Both the position numbers and the translations under genes were made by a program. Source: Rubripirellula amarantea (GTDB taxonomy: Bacteria; Planctomycetota; Planctomycetia; Pirellulales; Pirellulaceae). Taken from it: a stretch of DNA of 64,000 nucleotides. The stretch covers positions 3,543,241 through 3,607,240 of the forward strand of contig NZ_SJPI01000001.1 of NCBI RefSeq assembly GCF_007859865.1, given 5' to 3'. The notes below the pieces were generated by a model. The model was not told the DNA's origin, did not search any database, and saw nothing but the letters and a program-made list of their open reading frames with translations. Of this stretch, positions 16,799-25,525 are shown piece by piece (the stretch's first letter is position 1; each line of letters starts with the position of its first letter).

Positions 16799-17368
16799 TG
16801 CGGTCTAATCCTTCGCGCGAACGATTCGAGAGGAGAGCGTGGTCGTGTCAGCCATCCTCGAGCCTGGTCAAACAGGATGTCGCAAGTGTCTACCAGCAAT
16901 AAGCTTAGATCGCATGCTCTGTTTTGATGCAGGGCTACCCCTCTTTTGGTGACAGGCTGGTGCTTGTTTTTTGAGCAGTGGAAAATGGCTGTCGGCCATG
17001 TGTCCAGTTCGGGAATGCTTGCATTTTTTGAGAATCCTTTGCAGGCAATTCGGCAGCATCAATGATGGGTTGGCATCGATGCGTGGGGTGATCGCGTCTC
17101 CTTGGAGGTGAGATTGCGGACGCGGGGACCGGGTCGCCTGATCTCGACTAAGACAGGCGTTTTAGGAGGTCGACTTGCAGGGAGCGGGCCGAGCTGGGTA
17201 ATCGCTCTTCGGCGATTGGGTTGCCGATCTGGCGGTCAGGCAAGGGGCAAAACCAAGAGCGGATTTACCAAGAGAGGGGGCGGGTTTGCCGGTTGTTTAC
17301 CCGATCGTCGGGTCGCAATAGCGTGGCAAATATGAGCGAGTAGGCTGCAGGTTATCCAGCGGATGTGG
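16799..17368. other. 570-bp intergenic region, no supported gene
   Basis: Lies upstream of the RHH gene and downstream of the desulfurase-like gene. It contains only short overlapping open frames with poor protein character. A short perfect inverted repeat (ACCCGA-TCG-TCGGGT, 17299-17313) sits 55 nt beyond the desulfurase-like stop but lacks a T tract on either strand. No tRNA or ncRNA was recognised. It should hold the RHH gene promoter near 16800-16900. Confidence 0.5.
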
Positions 17369-18652
17369 CTACCGACTCAGCGTGTCGCAGGCATCTGCGA
17401 TCAACTCAATCGCTCGATCAACCTGGTCATGGCTGCTGGTCCAGCCGAGGGAGAATCGGACGGTCCGCCCGATCTGGTAATCAGTGCGTTGGATGGCTCG
17501 TAACGCTCGAGTAATTTCATCAGGCGGGGAATCGCTTTGGGCTGTAGCGAACACTAGTTGCCGGGCCGCCCGCTGGATCCGGCGGGCTTCCCCGGGCAGT
17601 TCAATAGCGATCGTGTTGGGAAGCCGAGCTGCGTCTTCGCAAAGCAAAACGGCGCCGTTGCTAAGGGAAGAAATGAGGCCGTTGCAAAAGTAGTTTCGCA
17701 GGTCGGTCAAGGTGTCGGAAACGTCGCTGGCGCAGCGGGCGGCCATGGACGCGGCGGCACCCAGGCCAATGCAGGCGGGGATGTTTTCAGCACCGGGGCG
17801 CAACCCCATTTCGCGCGCTTCACCAAACAGGATTGGGCACAGGTGCAAGCCCCGCCGAACATAGATGGCGCCGCTTCCCTTCGGGCCGTAGAACTTGTGG
17901 CCACTGATCGAAACCATGTCAGCGCGAAGGGCTTTCACGTCGACGGGAATCTTGCCAAATGCTTGAGTGGCATCGCAGTGAACAAGCACCCCCCGACTGT
18001 GGCAAGCGTCGGCGGTTTCTCGCACTGGCTGGATTGTCCCCAGCACGGGATTGGCTAGTTGCAGGCATGCCAGGCGAGTGTCGTCGCGTAACCGGGATTC
18101 AAACGCCTCGGCATCGCAGATTCCATTTTTGTCCGCCGGCACGGTTTCGATGTCCCAGCCAAACTGGGCCAATCGGGCTGCGGCGCCAAGTACCGATTCG
18201 TGTTCGAGCTCGCTGACCAAGATATGTCCGGGGACCTGCCAGTTGGCATCGTTGCCAACTTCGGGATGGCGTGGTTGGTCGTCTTGGTTGGCGTCCCGGT
18301 CAGGCGTTGCGGACTGGGTGTCATAGCTTGCGGGACGAAGTCGCGAGGACTGCAATTGACGCTGGCTAAAGTCAGCACGCCCGTTGCGTTGCCGCTGGCC
18401 ATCGACGAGTCCCAGAATCCCCAAATTGTTTGCTTCGGTTCCACCGCCAGTAAAAACGATCTCAAACGGCTCGCATCCAGCCAGAGCGGCCACACCTTCA
18501 CGGGCATGTTCGAGCGATTCGCCGATCGCTTGAGCATGGGCGTGTTCTTGTCCGGGCAACATGAAGTGTGTTTGCCAGTACGGTTTCATCGCCTCAACGA
18601 CCGAGGGGGCCATTGGTGTGGTTCGATTGAAATCGAGATAGATCACAGACAT
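17369..18652 (-). CDS. Cysteine-desulfurase-like class V aminotransferase lacking the catalytic cysteine
   Basis: 427 aa from ATG 18652, which begins exactly at the family N-terminus (MSVIYLDFNRTTP); an upstream TTG-type extension is unlikely. PLP-binding features are intact: GGTEANN (residues 70-76), His151 (ELEHESV), Asp227 (HCDATQAFGK) and Lys253 (SGHKFYGPKG). C-terminal RPGAENIP and RFSLGW also fit NifS/IscS. The loop that normally reads SACTS, with the sulfur-accepting Cys, here reads TAQSDS, placing Gln372 at the cysteine position. There is also a polar, low-complexity insert of about 50 residues (about 86-140) after the EANN motif. The enzyme probably still binds PLP but should not form a persulfide in the usual way. 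It may have another lyase or aminotransferase role. No iscU/sufBCD is nearby. Confidence 0.88.
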   Translation of the reverse strand: MSVIYLDFNRTTPMAPSVVEAMKPYWQTHFMLPGQEHAHAQAIGESLEHAREGVAALAGCEPFEIVFTGGGTEANNLGILGLVDGQRQRNGRADFSQRQLQSSRLRPASYDTQSATPDRDANQDDQPRHPEVGNDANWQVPGHILVSELEHESVLGAAARLAQFGWDIETVPADKNGICDAEAFESRLRDDTRLACLQLANPVLGTIQPVRETADACHSRGVLVHCDATQAFGKIPVDVKALRADMVSISGHKFYGPKGSGAIYVRRGLHLCPILFGEAREMGLRPGAENIPACIGLGAAASMAARCASDVSDTLTDLRNYFCNGLISSLSNGAVLLCEDAARLPNTIAIELPGEARRIQRAARQLVFATAQSDSPPDEITRALRAIQRTDYQIGRTVRFSLGWTSSHDQVDRAIELIADACDTLSR

Positions 18653-18941
18653 AGAGAACGAGCTGATGGGCAGCGGCAAAACATACGTGGGAAGTGGCTG
18701 CTCGCTGGAAAGCAGTGACAACCCGTTGGGCGTCGGGGCACTGGGTTTGTTTTAAAGCGATTCAGGTTCAGAGAAATGGTCCTGGGCGGTATCGGATGTC
18801 GCCAAGGGGTACATTGGTGAAAAGCCGCGGACGCTTTGCCATCGGGGGGGGCGGCAAGGCTCGGAAATGCACCGGGAGGAAAGTCAGATTAGTTATCAGC
18901 GGGGCGAAAACTAGCCCTGATGGCGTTTTCGGAGGATTCAT

Positions 18942-18970
18942 TTGCACAAACGGTTACATTTTGCGATAAT
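18942..18970 (+). promoter_or_regulatory. Strong sigma70-like promoter for the DUF1559 gene
   Basis: TTGCAC (18942-18947) and GATAAT (18965-18970) are separated by exactly 17 nt. A transcript would start near 18977 and give a leader of about 80 nt before the ATG at 19055, with GGAG 7 nt upstream of that start. The rest of the gap between the divergent desulfurase-like gene and this gene (18653-18941) shows G-rich runs but no gene. Confidence 0.6.
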
Positions 18971-19054
18971 GGAGGCGTTCGCAATTGGCGGAGGGTGCCG
19001 CCTTTCTATTTATTGTACCCAGTCCTTTTCTGCTACTCCCCGCTGGAGCCCCTT

Positions 19055-20356
19055 ATGAAACGTTACAGACCCGGTTTTACTCTTGTCGAGCTGTTGGTGG
19101 TCATCGCCATCATCGGCATCTTGATGGGGCTATTGATCCCAGCCGTGGGCGCCGCCCGCGAGTCCGCACGCTCGACCCAGTGTGGCGTGAATGTGAGGAA
19201 CCTCGCGTTGGCGGCTGTTCAGCACAACAACACGAAAGGGCAACTGCCCACCTACGTCAACAAGTACGGATATTTTGCTGGCGGTACAGACCCTTCTGAC
19301 TTGGGGAATTCACCGCCTGCTCACGTTAAGCTTGGCGGCTACGGCGTCGCAATTCTTCCCTGGTTGGATGCTCAACCGACCTACGAACATTGGACCGAAG
19401 ATCGCTACCCGCTGATTTCTACAGGTGCCGGTGACATTGGTGCAACTACCGCCTTTGCCGGTGAAGGCTACCACGGTTTGGCCACGCCAAATCTCGGAGT
19501 CTTTCAATGCCCAAGCAATCCCGTTAGCGAAGGCAGAAATGGTCGAAACAGTTATGCGCCCAACAACGGGCTGTCACCTATTCGCCTGAGTGCTAGCGGC
19601 AACGGATCGCCAACGGCAAGCGACTACGTTGTTCCGGGTGCGACACCCCTGGAAGCGTTCGTCGCAAGTGAGTCGGAGCTTAATGGCGTTTCTACTGCTG
19701 CCTACCTAGGACTTGACATGGCCCCCGTCGCATCCGGAAATTCGCCAAGGTTGCCGCCAACGGGCAGTCGACCAGCGGAACGAATTCGTTTGGAAGACCT
19801 GAAGGATGGCCAAACCGGTACGCTGTTGTATTCTGAGAATATTCAGGCAATGCCTTGGCACCGCGTTGGATTTCTTGGTGAAAACGCGGGTGATTTGGCA
19901 ACGCAGCTTGCACCCTTCGCAGGTACGCAAGATCTCGACTACACGGCAACCCCGCAGACGCTTCCGTACCTGTATGCCAAGTTCACCAATGGCCTCGTCT
20001 GGCACTATCAAGACCCCAAGTTCGCTCAGTTGAATGGGCTTACGGTGCCACCGGTAAGCCCTAACGGCTCTGCTGTTACCGACGTTTGGCCGCAGCACAA
20101 AATCAATGGCGGTGGTGCTTTGCTTGAGGAATCACTTCTTGTGAAGACGATGTACGAAAACTACTTTGACGCTCCGTCGCTCGCACGTCCCTCATCGGCT
20201 CACGTCGAAGGTGTTAACTGTGGTTTTGGGGACGGAAGTAATCGCTTCATCTCCGAGAGTATTGACTATCGTGTTTACCAAGCGATGATGACGCCTCGTG
20301 GTAAGAGCAGCGATGTTCCTTGGAAGGAATTCGTAATCACCAACGAGCTCGATTGA
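19055..20356 (+). CDS. DUF1559 pilin-like protein with prepilin N-terminus
   Basis: 433 aa. ATG 19055 is chosen because it follows GGAG by 7 nt and gives the exact type IV prepilin start MKRYRPGFTLVELLVVIAIIGILMG. This is a short basic leader, the G/F cleavage site and Glu at +5, then the hydrophobic helix and PAVGAARESARSTQC. The remaining about 380 residues are the DUF1559 domain, with CPSNPVSEGRNGRNSYA and the C-terminal HVEGVNCGFGDGSNRFISE box. The product is expected to be processed by a prepilin peptidase and displayed at the inner membrane or cell surface in a pseudopilus. It has its own promoter and terminator, so it is monocistronic. Confidence 0.92.
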   Translation: MKRYRPGFTLVELLVVIAIIGILMGLLIPAVGAARESARSTQCGVNVRNLALAAVQHNNTKGQLPTYVNKYGYFAGGTDPSDLGNSPPAHVKLGGYGVAILPWLDAQPTYEHWTEDRYPLISTGAGDIGATTAFAGEGYHGLATPNLGVFQCPSNPVSEGRNGRNSYAPNNGLSPIRLSASGNGSPTASDYVVPGATPLEAFVASESELNGVSTAAYLGLDMAPVASGNSPRLPPTGSRPAERIRLEDLKDGQTGTLLYSENIQAMPWHRVGFLGENAGDLATQLAPFAGTQDLDYTATPQTLPYLYAKFTNGLVWHYQDPKFAQLNGLTVPPVSPNGSAVTDVWPQHKINGGGALLEESLLVKTMYENYFDAPSLARPSSAHVEGVNCGFGDGSNRFISESIDYRVYQAMMTPRGKSSDVPWKEFVITNELD

Positions 20357-20385
20357 TTTCTGTAGATCAGTTTGCAAACACGTCA

Positions 20386-20422
20386 CCGAGGTCGCTTCCA
20401 ACGAAGCGGCCTCGGTTTTTTT
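20386..20422 (+). terminator. Rho-independent terminator after the DUF1559 gene
   Basis: CCGAGG(T)CGCTTC pairs with GAAGCG(G)CCTCGG around a short loop. A run of seven T follows at once. It lies 29 nt after the stop codon. Confidence 0.93.
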
Positions 20423-20891
20423 ATGCGCCCACGATCGTGGCCGGTGACGATTGTGGTGGTTGATTGTTCTGTGATGCCGTCTTGGTAATCCTTGGAAACT
20501 TTTCCGGTCCTTCGGCTGAGTGAATCTCTATCGGTTGCCGATGACTCTACTAGCACCCTGAAGCACTTGGCATTACGCCTGTCGACCGGATCGCGGTGGC
20601 GAGGATCCTATTCCTTTCGCCTTGGATTCGAGCCACGACAGACTGGCGTCCTGTGTTCGTAATGGCGATGACCCGGCACCGGTCAGAGCCAAATGAGGAT
20701 GGGGTGTGATTGTCTCGAGCGTACCTCCCTCCCGCGCTTGGGCAGTCCGGCACGGAATGCCAAACCCAGTCATCGACTTCCACCGCATGCGGCTTGCCCT
20801 GGTCTCCCACGCCAGTACTCCGACAAGTCTCGAGTTCTCGATTGGCTAATCCATTCCGTACCCCAATCCCCATCCTCAGGCCCCGTTAGCC
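20423..20891. other. 469-bp intergenic region, possible dispersed non-coding repeat
   Basis: No convincing gene. On the minus strand two overlapping frames stay open (about 20550-20873 and 20573-20788) although neither looks like a folded protein; they are rich in Arg, Ser, Gly and Thr. Such doubly open but meaningless frames resemble the dispersed GC-rich intergenic elements I recall from Rhodopirellula-type genomes; this was not checked. The promoter of the GTG-started gene at 20892 must lie at its right end. Confidence 0.35.
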
Positions 20892-22676
20892 GTGACAGCT
20901 TCTCCACCCTCCTTTCTTCGCGTTCATCGTGGTCCAGAAACCTCGTCGAGCGAAGCAAAATCTGCCAGCGAATTTTCCCATAGCGACGAGCAGCGGATCG
21001 ACCAGTTTTGGGACCGTTTCGCCGCCGCTACCGGTTGGCGGTTAACGCCCCGTGCTCGGCGAGTCGGCGAATCGCCGGAACTAACGGCAGTCGTTGGGTC
21101 GGGGCCAATCGATGAGCTCAAGCAGATCAATGCACTGGAGTCGACCGCAGGGTTGGATTCGATTGATGCAGACGCTTTCGACGCCTTTGAAGATTCCTTC
21201 ATCGAATCGCTGCGAAGTTCGTCAGCCCTTCACGACCGAGCTTCGGGCGCAGCAAGCTCGGTGATTGGTAAGGCAGACGCGACCCAGTTGGCGGCATCGG
21301 CGATCGAGGTCATAAGCGAATTGCAGGCGGCAAGGGGCGCGATCCGGCGGGCCAACGCGGAAATGGCTGCCCGCGCTAGCGTGATTGCTTCACCCGAGCA
21401 GCAAACCACACTTGCCGAACGTATCGAGACGATCTTATCGGATGCCGTCGCAGCATGTGATTGCACTGCCGCCATCATTTATATGCTCGACGACGACACG
21501 AGCGTGTTGTCAGGTCGAAGTGTTTTCGGCATGTCACCTCGCGTGATCGAAAAAGAGCCTCGTCCGCTGCAGGGCAGTCGCGGTGACTTAGAAGCGATGA
21601 TCAAGGGCGTCGTGACGATCGACGATATGAACGCGGGCCCAATCGACACTTGGAATGCACCGGAGAAATGCGAAGCCGCCATTTGCGCCGCGATATGCAG
21701 CGGTGATGTTCCCATTGGAACGATGTGGCTGCTGTCGGACGAAACGAAATCGTTCCAAAATGCGCAAGCCGCATCGGCGCGAATGGCGGCCCGAGCCATT
21801 GGCGTCGAGCTGACTGCCGCAGGGGTCGAAGATTTCGCCAGTCCCGTGACGCAGGATACCGACCTTGATTTGTTGAAACACCAGTCTGCTGATTGGGACC
21901 AAGCCGACCAATACGGTCCAACGGAAGCCGAGTTGCTGGAATTGCAGGCTCGCGAAGATGCATTGGTTGCCAAGATGCTTGCCGATCGTGCTGAACTAGC
22001 AGAGGTCGCCGCGTGGCAGATTCAAACGTTGCCCATTGGGGCTGCAATCGCGGCTGACTGGAAAGCCGACGGCATGATCGACTCACCTCGGGACTATGCA
22101 ATCGGATGGCACCTGTGGGATGTTCTGCCCGATGGTTCGCTGGCCTTTGCGATCGCCGAAGCTTGCGAGGCTGATGTCTCAGGAGCCATGAACGCCACGG
22201 TGGCGAGAGCCGCGTTTGCGTCACACCTTTCCTATCGACACACGCCCACGCAAATGCTCGCCCGAGTTGCTGATACTCTCTGGCAAACAAGTTTGGGTGA
22301 GCAATGGATGTCCATGCTCTACGCGTCGATCGACCCGGAAACGGGAGAGGGCATTGTGGCCTCGGCAGGTCACATCACTGCGATCATCGGCAGCCAACGT
22401 GGTTACCGCCCCATCATCGGTGGCCGTTCGATACCCTTGTGCATGGATATTGATCCTCTTTGCGTCCAGAACACATTCCGGATCCTCCCGGGCGAAGCAC
22501 TGCTGGCTTACACGCAAGGATTTCTCGGTGGCGACACCAACCATTCGACGCTCGGTGAAGTGCTGCACAAGGCAATGAAAAAGTCCAAGCCCAACCCACT
22601 AGCGGAAATTCGCAAAGCGATGGCGTCGATTCCCAAGCTAAGTGAACAGGGAGCCGCAAGTTTGGTTCGATCGTAA
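20892..22676 (+). CDS. GAF and SpoIIE/PP2C-type phosphatase-like protein with altered metal ligands
   Basis: 594 aa from GTG 20892; no signal peptide or membrane segment. Residues about 130-165 are helical (possible coiled coil), about 165-310 resemble a GAF sensor domain, about 345-375 form a linker helix, and about 375-590 follow the SpoIIE/RsbU phosphatase fold (SAGHITAIIG at 491-500, LPGEALLAYTQGF at 532-544). In active PPM phosphatases two Asp residues, in GDVSGHG and TDG, bind the metals. Here the first region reads IAEACEAD (Glu423 at the aligned site) and the second reads TQG (Gln542). Activity is therefore doubtful. It converges with a Ser/Thr kinase gene only 40 bp away, so a signalling role with that kinase is possible (inference). 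Confidence 0.82.
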   Translation: MTASPPSFLRVHRGPETSSSEAKSASEFSHSDEQRIDQFWDRFAAATGWRLTPRARRVGESPELTAVVGSGPIDELKQINALESTAGLDSIDADAFDAFEDSFIESLRSSSALHDRASGAASSVIGKADATQLAASAIEVISELQAARGAIRRANAEMAARASVIASPEQQTTLAERIETILSDAVAACDCTAAIIYMLDDDTSVLSGRSVFGMSPRVIEKEPRPLQGSRGDLEAMIKGVVTIDDMNAGPIDTWNAPEKCEAAICAAICSGDVPIGTMWLLSDETKSFQNAQAASARMAARAIGVELTAAGVEDFASPVTQDTDLDLLKHQSADWDQADQYGPTEAELLELQAREDALVAKMLADRAELAEVAAWQIQTLPIGAAIAADWKADGMIDSPRDYAIGWHLWDVLPDGSLAFAIAEACEADVSGAMNATVARAAFASHLSYRHTPTQMLARVADTLWQTSLGEQWMSMLYASIDPETGEGIVASAGHITAIIGSQRGYRPIIGGRSIPLCMDIDPLCVQNTFRILPGEALLAYTQGFLGGDTNHSTLGEVLHKAMKKSKPNPLAEIRKAMASIPKLSEQGAASLVRS

Positions 22677-22716
22677 GGGATGATCGGTGGATAAACCAAA
22701 GCACCGCAGCGTCGAC

Positions 22717-23598
22717 TTAAGCCGCGCGTCGTGTCATCGGCGCGTAAGCATTCGAACCGGTCAGCGAGATTGAGCGATCGGTCAGCGGGAATTTGATTTT
22801 GCTCATCGCATTGTGCATGGCAACGCCATCACGAAATCGTCGATTCGGTGTGGGGTCGATGGCTTTCTTGATGAGATCAACAAAGTCTTTCGACAAGCCT
22901 TTACGCAGTCGATTGAAGTTGGGCAGGCGGTCAAACGGATACTCGGGAACGTCACCAGCGAAGAGTCGGTAAAGGACTAGGCCGAGCGAAAACACGTCGC
23001 TTCGGTACGTGGGTTTTCCCATCGCTTGTTCAGGAGCGATGTAGCCCAGAGTGCCGCTTCCCGAAACGTCATGAGGTCGGCTTTCAAAGCGAGCCAAACC
23101 AAAATCGGTAAGTTGGACGACTTGATTAGGAAAGAGCACGAAATTGTCGGGTTTAATGTCTCGGTGCAGAACCATTTGCTCGTGCGCATAACCAACCGCG
23201 CTAATCATTTGCACGGCGTAGTCAATTGCGGTTGCGCGTGACAATCGCCTTGTCATTCGGTCGGCCAGCGTTTCTTCGCCTAAGGGAAACGCGATCACGA
23301 AGTGTCCGTCAATGAAGCGGGCATCTTTCAGGGGTAGGATCGCCGGGTGATCCAGCTTGGCCATGATCCGGACCTCCCGCTGCATGTCGTCGAGCGACTG
23401 CGAATTTTGCAGATAGCGGTTGTCGGGTATCTTCAACGCAACCTTGCGGTCCTCAACCAGATCGGTGGCCGCGTACACGGTAGCGAATCCGCCTTCGCCC
23501 AATCGGCGGGTCAAGCGGTACTTGTCTAAGCGAGAGCCGATGCGAAGCGGACCCGATTCTTGATCGGAGCTTCGGAAAATCTTGAGGGATACAGCCAC
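22717..23598 (-). CDS. Soluble serine/threonine protein kinase (PknB-like)
   Basis: About 293 aa from GTG 23598, chosen because AAGGA lies 5 nt upstream; a TTG at 23625 is the longer alternative. All kinase motifs are present: glycine loop GEGGFATVY, VALKI lysine, HRDIKPDN catalytic loop, DFGLARF, and TLGYIAPEQ with SDVFSLGLVLYRLF. It ends soon after the kinase core, without the transmembrane segment or sensor repeats common in bacterial kinases, so it should be cytoplasmic. It is convergent with the phosphatase-like gene. The 335 bp upstream, to 23933, hold the divergent promoters but no gene. Confidence 0.93.
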   Translation of the reverse strand: MAVSLKIFRSSDQESGPLRIGSRLDKYRLTRRLGEGGFATVYAATDLVEDRKVALKIPDNRYLQNSQSLDDMQREVRIMAKLDHPAILPLKDARFIDGHFVIAFPLGEETLADRMTRRLSRATAIDYAVQMISAVGYAHEQMVLHRDIKPDNFVLFPNQVVQLTDFGLARFESRPHDVSGSGTLGYIAPEQAMGKPTYRSDVFSLGLVLYRLFAGDVPEYPFDRLPNFNRLRKGLSKDFVDLIKKAIDPTPNRRFRDGVAMHNAMSKIKFPLTDRSISLTGSNAYAPMTRRAA

Positions 23599-23933
23599 GA
23601 GCGTCCTTGCCAATGTCGAAATCAAACCACCGATCGTAACGCATGGAAACTGCCGTTCGTGCGGTCACAACCTTAGTGTGCAATCGTCAATTTCGCGTCA
23701 ATCGCGTTACTTAATTTTACTCGCGGGAAAGGATCGACTCCGCTTAGATCCCACGCACGTCACAATCGGCAAGGTTTAACGGCGTTGTTGGATAAGAAAT
23801 GCCATGATTCGAGGACCAAGGCTCCCCATAGAGCGCCGTTTGCGTTTACAATTTCCCCATAAGTAAAACACCCACCTACGGGGACCAGCGACTTTTCGCT
23901 GTCTACCAGCCTACTACTTACGAGAGATCTTCC

Positions 23934-25259
23934 ATGCCTCAACGTCCGGAGCAAAATTCCACGGATCGCCGATCCTTTCTTAAGAACTCATCGGCAGTAG
24001 CCGCCGGCGCTGCCTTGAGTACCTCGATCGCGCAGACTGCTCACGCAGCCGGCAGCGACGAGATTAAGTTTGTTGTCGTAGGGATCGGTGGCCGCGGTAG
24101 CGGTGCAGCAGCCAACATTTTCGAATCGAAGGGCAACGTCAAGCTAGTAGCGGTGGCCGACGCCTTCGCTGACAAGGCGGAATCAGCGCTGAAGTCGCTT
24201 AGCCGAGGCAAGTACAAAGACAAAATTGACGTTCCCGCTGATCGTATCTTCACAGGCCTGGACGGTTACAAGGCTGCGATTGACGTCGATTGCGACTTGG
24301 TTGTGATTGCGACTCCACCCGCGTTCAAGCCTCAGCAGTTTGAATACGCGGTCAACAAAGGTCGCCACATCTTCATGGAAAAGCCGGTTGCGTCGGATGC
24401 ACCTGGCGTGAAACGCGTCTTGGCTTCGGTCGAAGAGTCGAAAAAGAAGAACTTGATGGTCGGCATCGGTCTGCAACGCCGTCACGAGCCTCAGTACATG
24501 GAAACGATCGCTCGCATTCATGACGGCGCTATTGGCGACGTCGTAGCACAGCGGGTTTACTGGAACGGTGGCGGGATTTGGTACCGCAATCGCAAGCCTG
24601 ATGCCAACGAAATGCAGTTCCAGGTTAACAATTGGTACCACTTCAACTGGTTGTGTGGCGACCAAATTTGCGAACAACACATTCACAACTTGGATGTCGG
24701 TTGTTGGGTCAAGGGTGACTATCCCGTCGAGTGCAACGGAATGGGTGGTCGCGAACAGCGAATGGGTGGTGATCCGACCAAGTCGCAGATCTTTGATCAC
24801 ACGTGCTGCGAATACACGTTCAAGGACGGTACCAAGATGTTCAGCCAAGGCCGTCACTTGGCCGGTTCATGGCAATACGTGGGCGAAGCCGTCCACGGAA
24901 CCAAGGGCACCGCTGATCCGTCCGGGCGAATTGAAGGCCCGAACGCATGGGAATTCGCTGGCAAGCGTCTGAACGGTCACCAACAAGAGCAGCACGATTT
25001 GATCGAGGCTCTGATGCGTGGCGAGATTTACAACGAAGGCGAATACGGGGCTAAGTCCACGTTCACCGCAATTCTGGGACGCGAAGCCTGCTACAGCGGC
25101 AAGATCGTGAAGTGGGATGAGCTGATGGAAAAAGGTCGCGACTTGGCTCCAGGAATCGACAATTACAGCTTGGACGGTGAAGTTCCTGAATCGGCTCGCC
25201 CGGATGACGAAGGCAAGTACCCAATCCCAACCCCGGGCAAGTACAGCCCCTTTGCCTGA
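23934..25259 (+). CDS. Tat-exported Gfo/Idh/MocA family oxidoreductase
   Basis: 441 aa. The N-terminus has a twin-arginine signal (DRRSFLKNSSAVAAGAALS, cleavage near AHA-AGS), so the folded NAD(P)-protein is exported to the periplasm. The Rossmann motif VVGIGGRGSGAAANI is followed by VAVADAF. The family signature HIFMEKPVASDAPG carries the conserved EKP, and GIGLQRRHEPQYM and QICEQHIHNLDVGCW are typical of the planctomycete subgroup. These enzymes oxidise or epimerise sugars, inositols or their derivatives. The substrate is not evident and no sugar-catabolic gene is adjacent. A terminator follows. Confidence 0.95.
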   Translation: MPQRPEQNSTDRRSFLKNSSAVAAGAALSTSIAQTAHAAGSDEIKFVVVGIGGRGSGAAANIFESKGNVKLVAVADAFADKAESALKSLSRGKYKDKIDVPADRIFTGLDGYKAAIDVDCDLVVIATPPAFKPQQFEYAVNKGRHIFMEKPVASDAPGVKRVLASVEESKKKNLMVGIGLQRRHEPQYMETIARIHDGAIGDVVAQRVYWNGGGIWYRNRKPDANEMQFQVNNWYHFNWLCGDQICEQHIHNLDVGCWVKGDYPVECNGMGGREQRMGGDPTKSQIFDHTCCEYTFKDGTKMFSQGRHLAGSWQYVGEAVHGTKGTADPSGRIEGPNAWEFAGKRLNGHQQEQHDLIEALMRGEIYNEGEYGAKSTFTAILGREACYSGKIVKWDELMEKGRDLAPGIDNYSLDGEVPESARPDDEGKYPIPTPGKYSPFA

Positions 25260-25308
25260 GTGAATGGTGAACCTCTAACGGACTCGCGGCAGAGTCGCTA
25301 AGTCGATG

Positions 25309-25357
25309 CGGGGGCAGTTTGGTAAGCGAACAGCAAACCAACCTGCCCCGTTTTTTT
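25309..25357 (+). terminator. Probable rho-independent terminator after the oxidoreductase gene
   Basis: GGGGCAG (25311-25317) pairs with CTGCCCC just before a run of seven T. The inner part (GTTTG with CAAAC) extends the stem with a small bulge. It lies about 50 nt after the stop. Confidence 0.8.
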
Positions 25358-25399
25358 GTGCCCCTAAGATGGCACCTGAAAAACTTGGTCCAGGGTCTA

Positions 25400-25444
25400 A
25401 TTCCAGAACCGTTAAATCCAGAACCGTCAAATCCAGAACCGTCA
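25400..25444. repeat. Three tandem 15-bp repeats
   Basis: AATCCAGAACCGTCA occurs twice exactly (25415-25429, 25430-25444), preceded by a copy with two differences (25400-25414). It lies in the gap between two convergent genes, and no gene is seen across it. Confidence 0.9.
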
Positions 25445-25525
25445 TGCGCTGACTAGCTGATCCCTGGGAAAGTCAGGTCTCATGTATTCGATAATGGGTG
25501 AACGCTGCGTATTCGATCCGCTGAT

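Noticed and set aside
17102-17335. Plus-strand 77-codon frame in the 16.8-17.4 kb gap
   Set aside because: Composition is Gly/Arg/Leu-rich without domain features and no ribosome-binding site other than a chance GGAGG.
18653-18721. N-terminal extension of the desulfurase-like gene to 18721
   Set aside because: The extra 23 residues do not match the family, whose conserved start is MSVIYLDFN.
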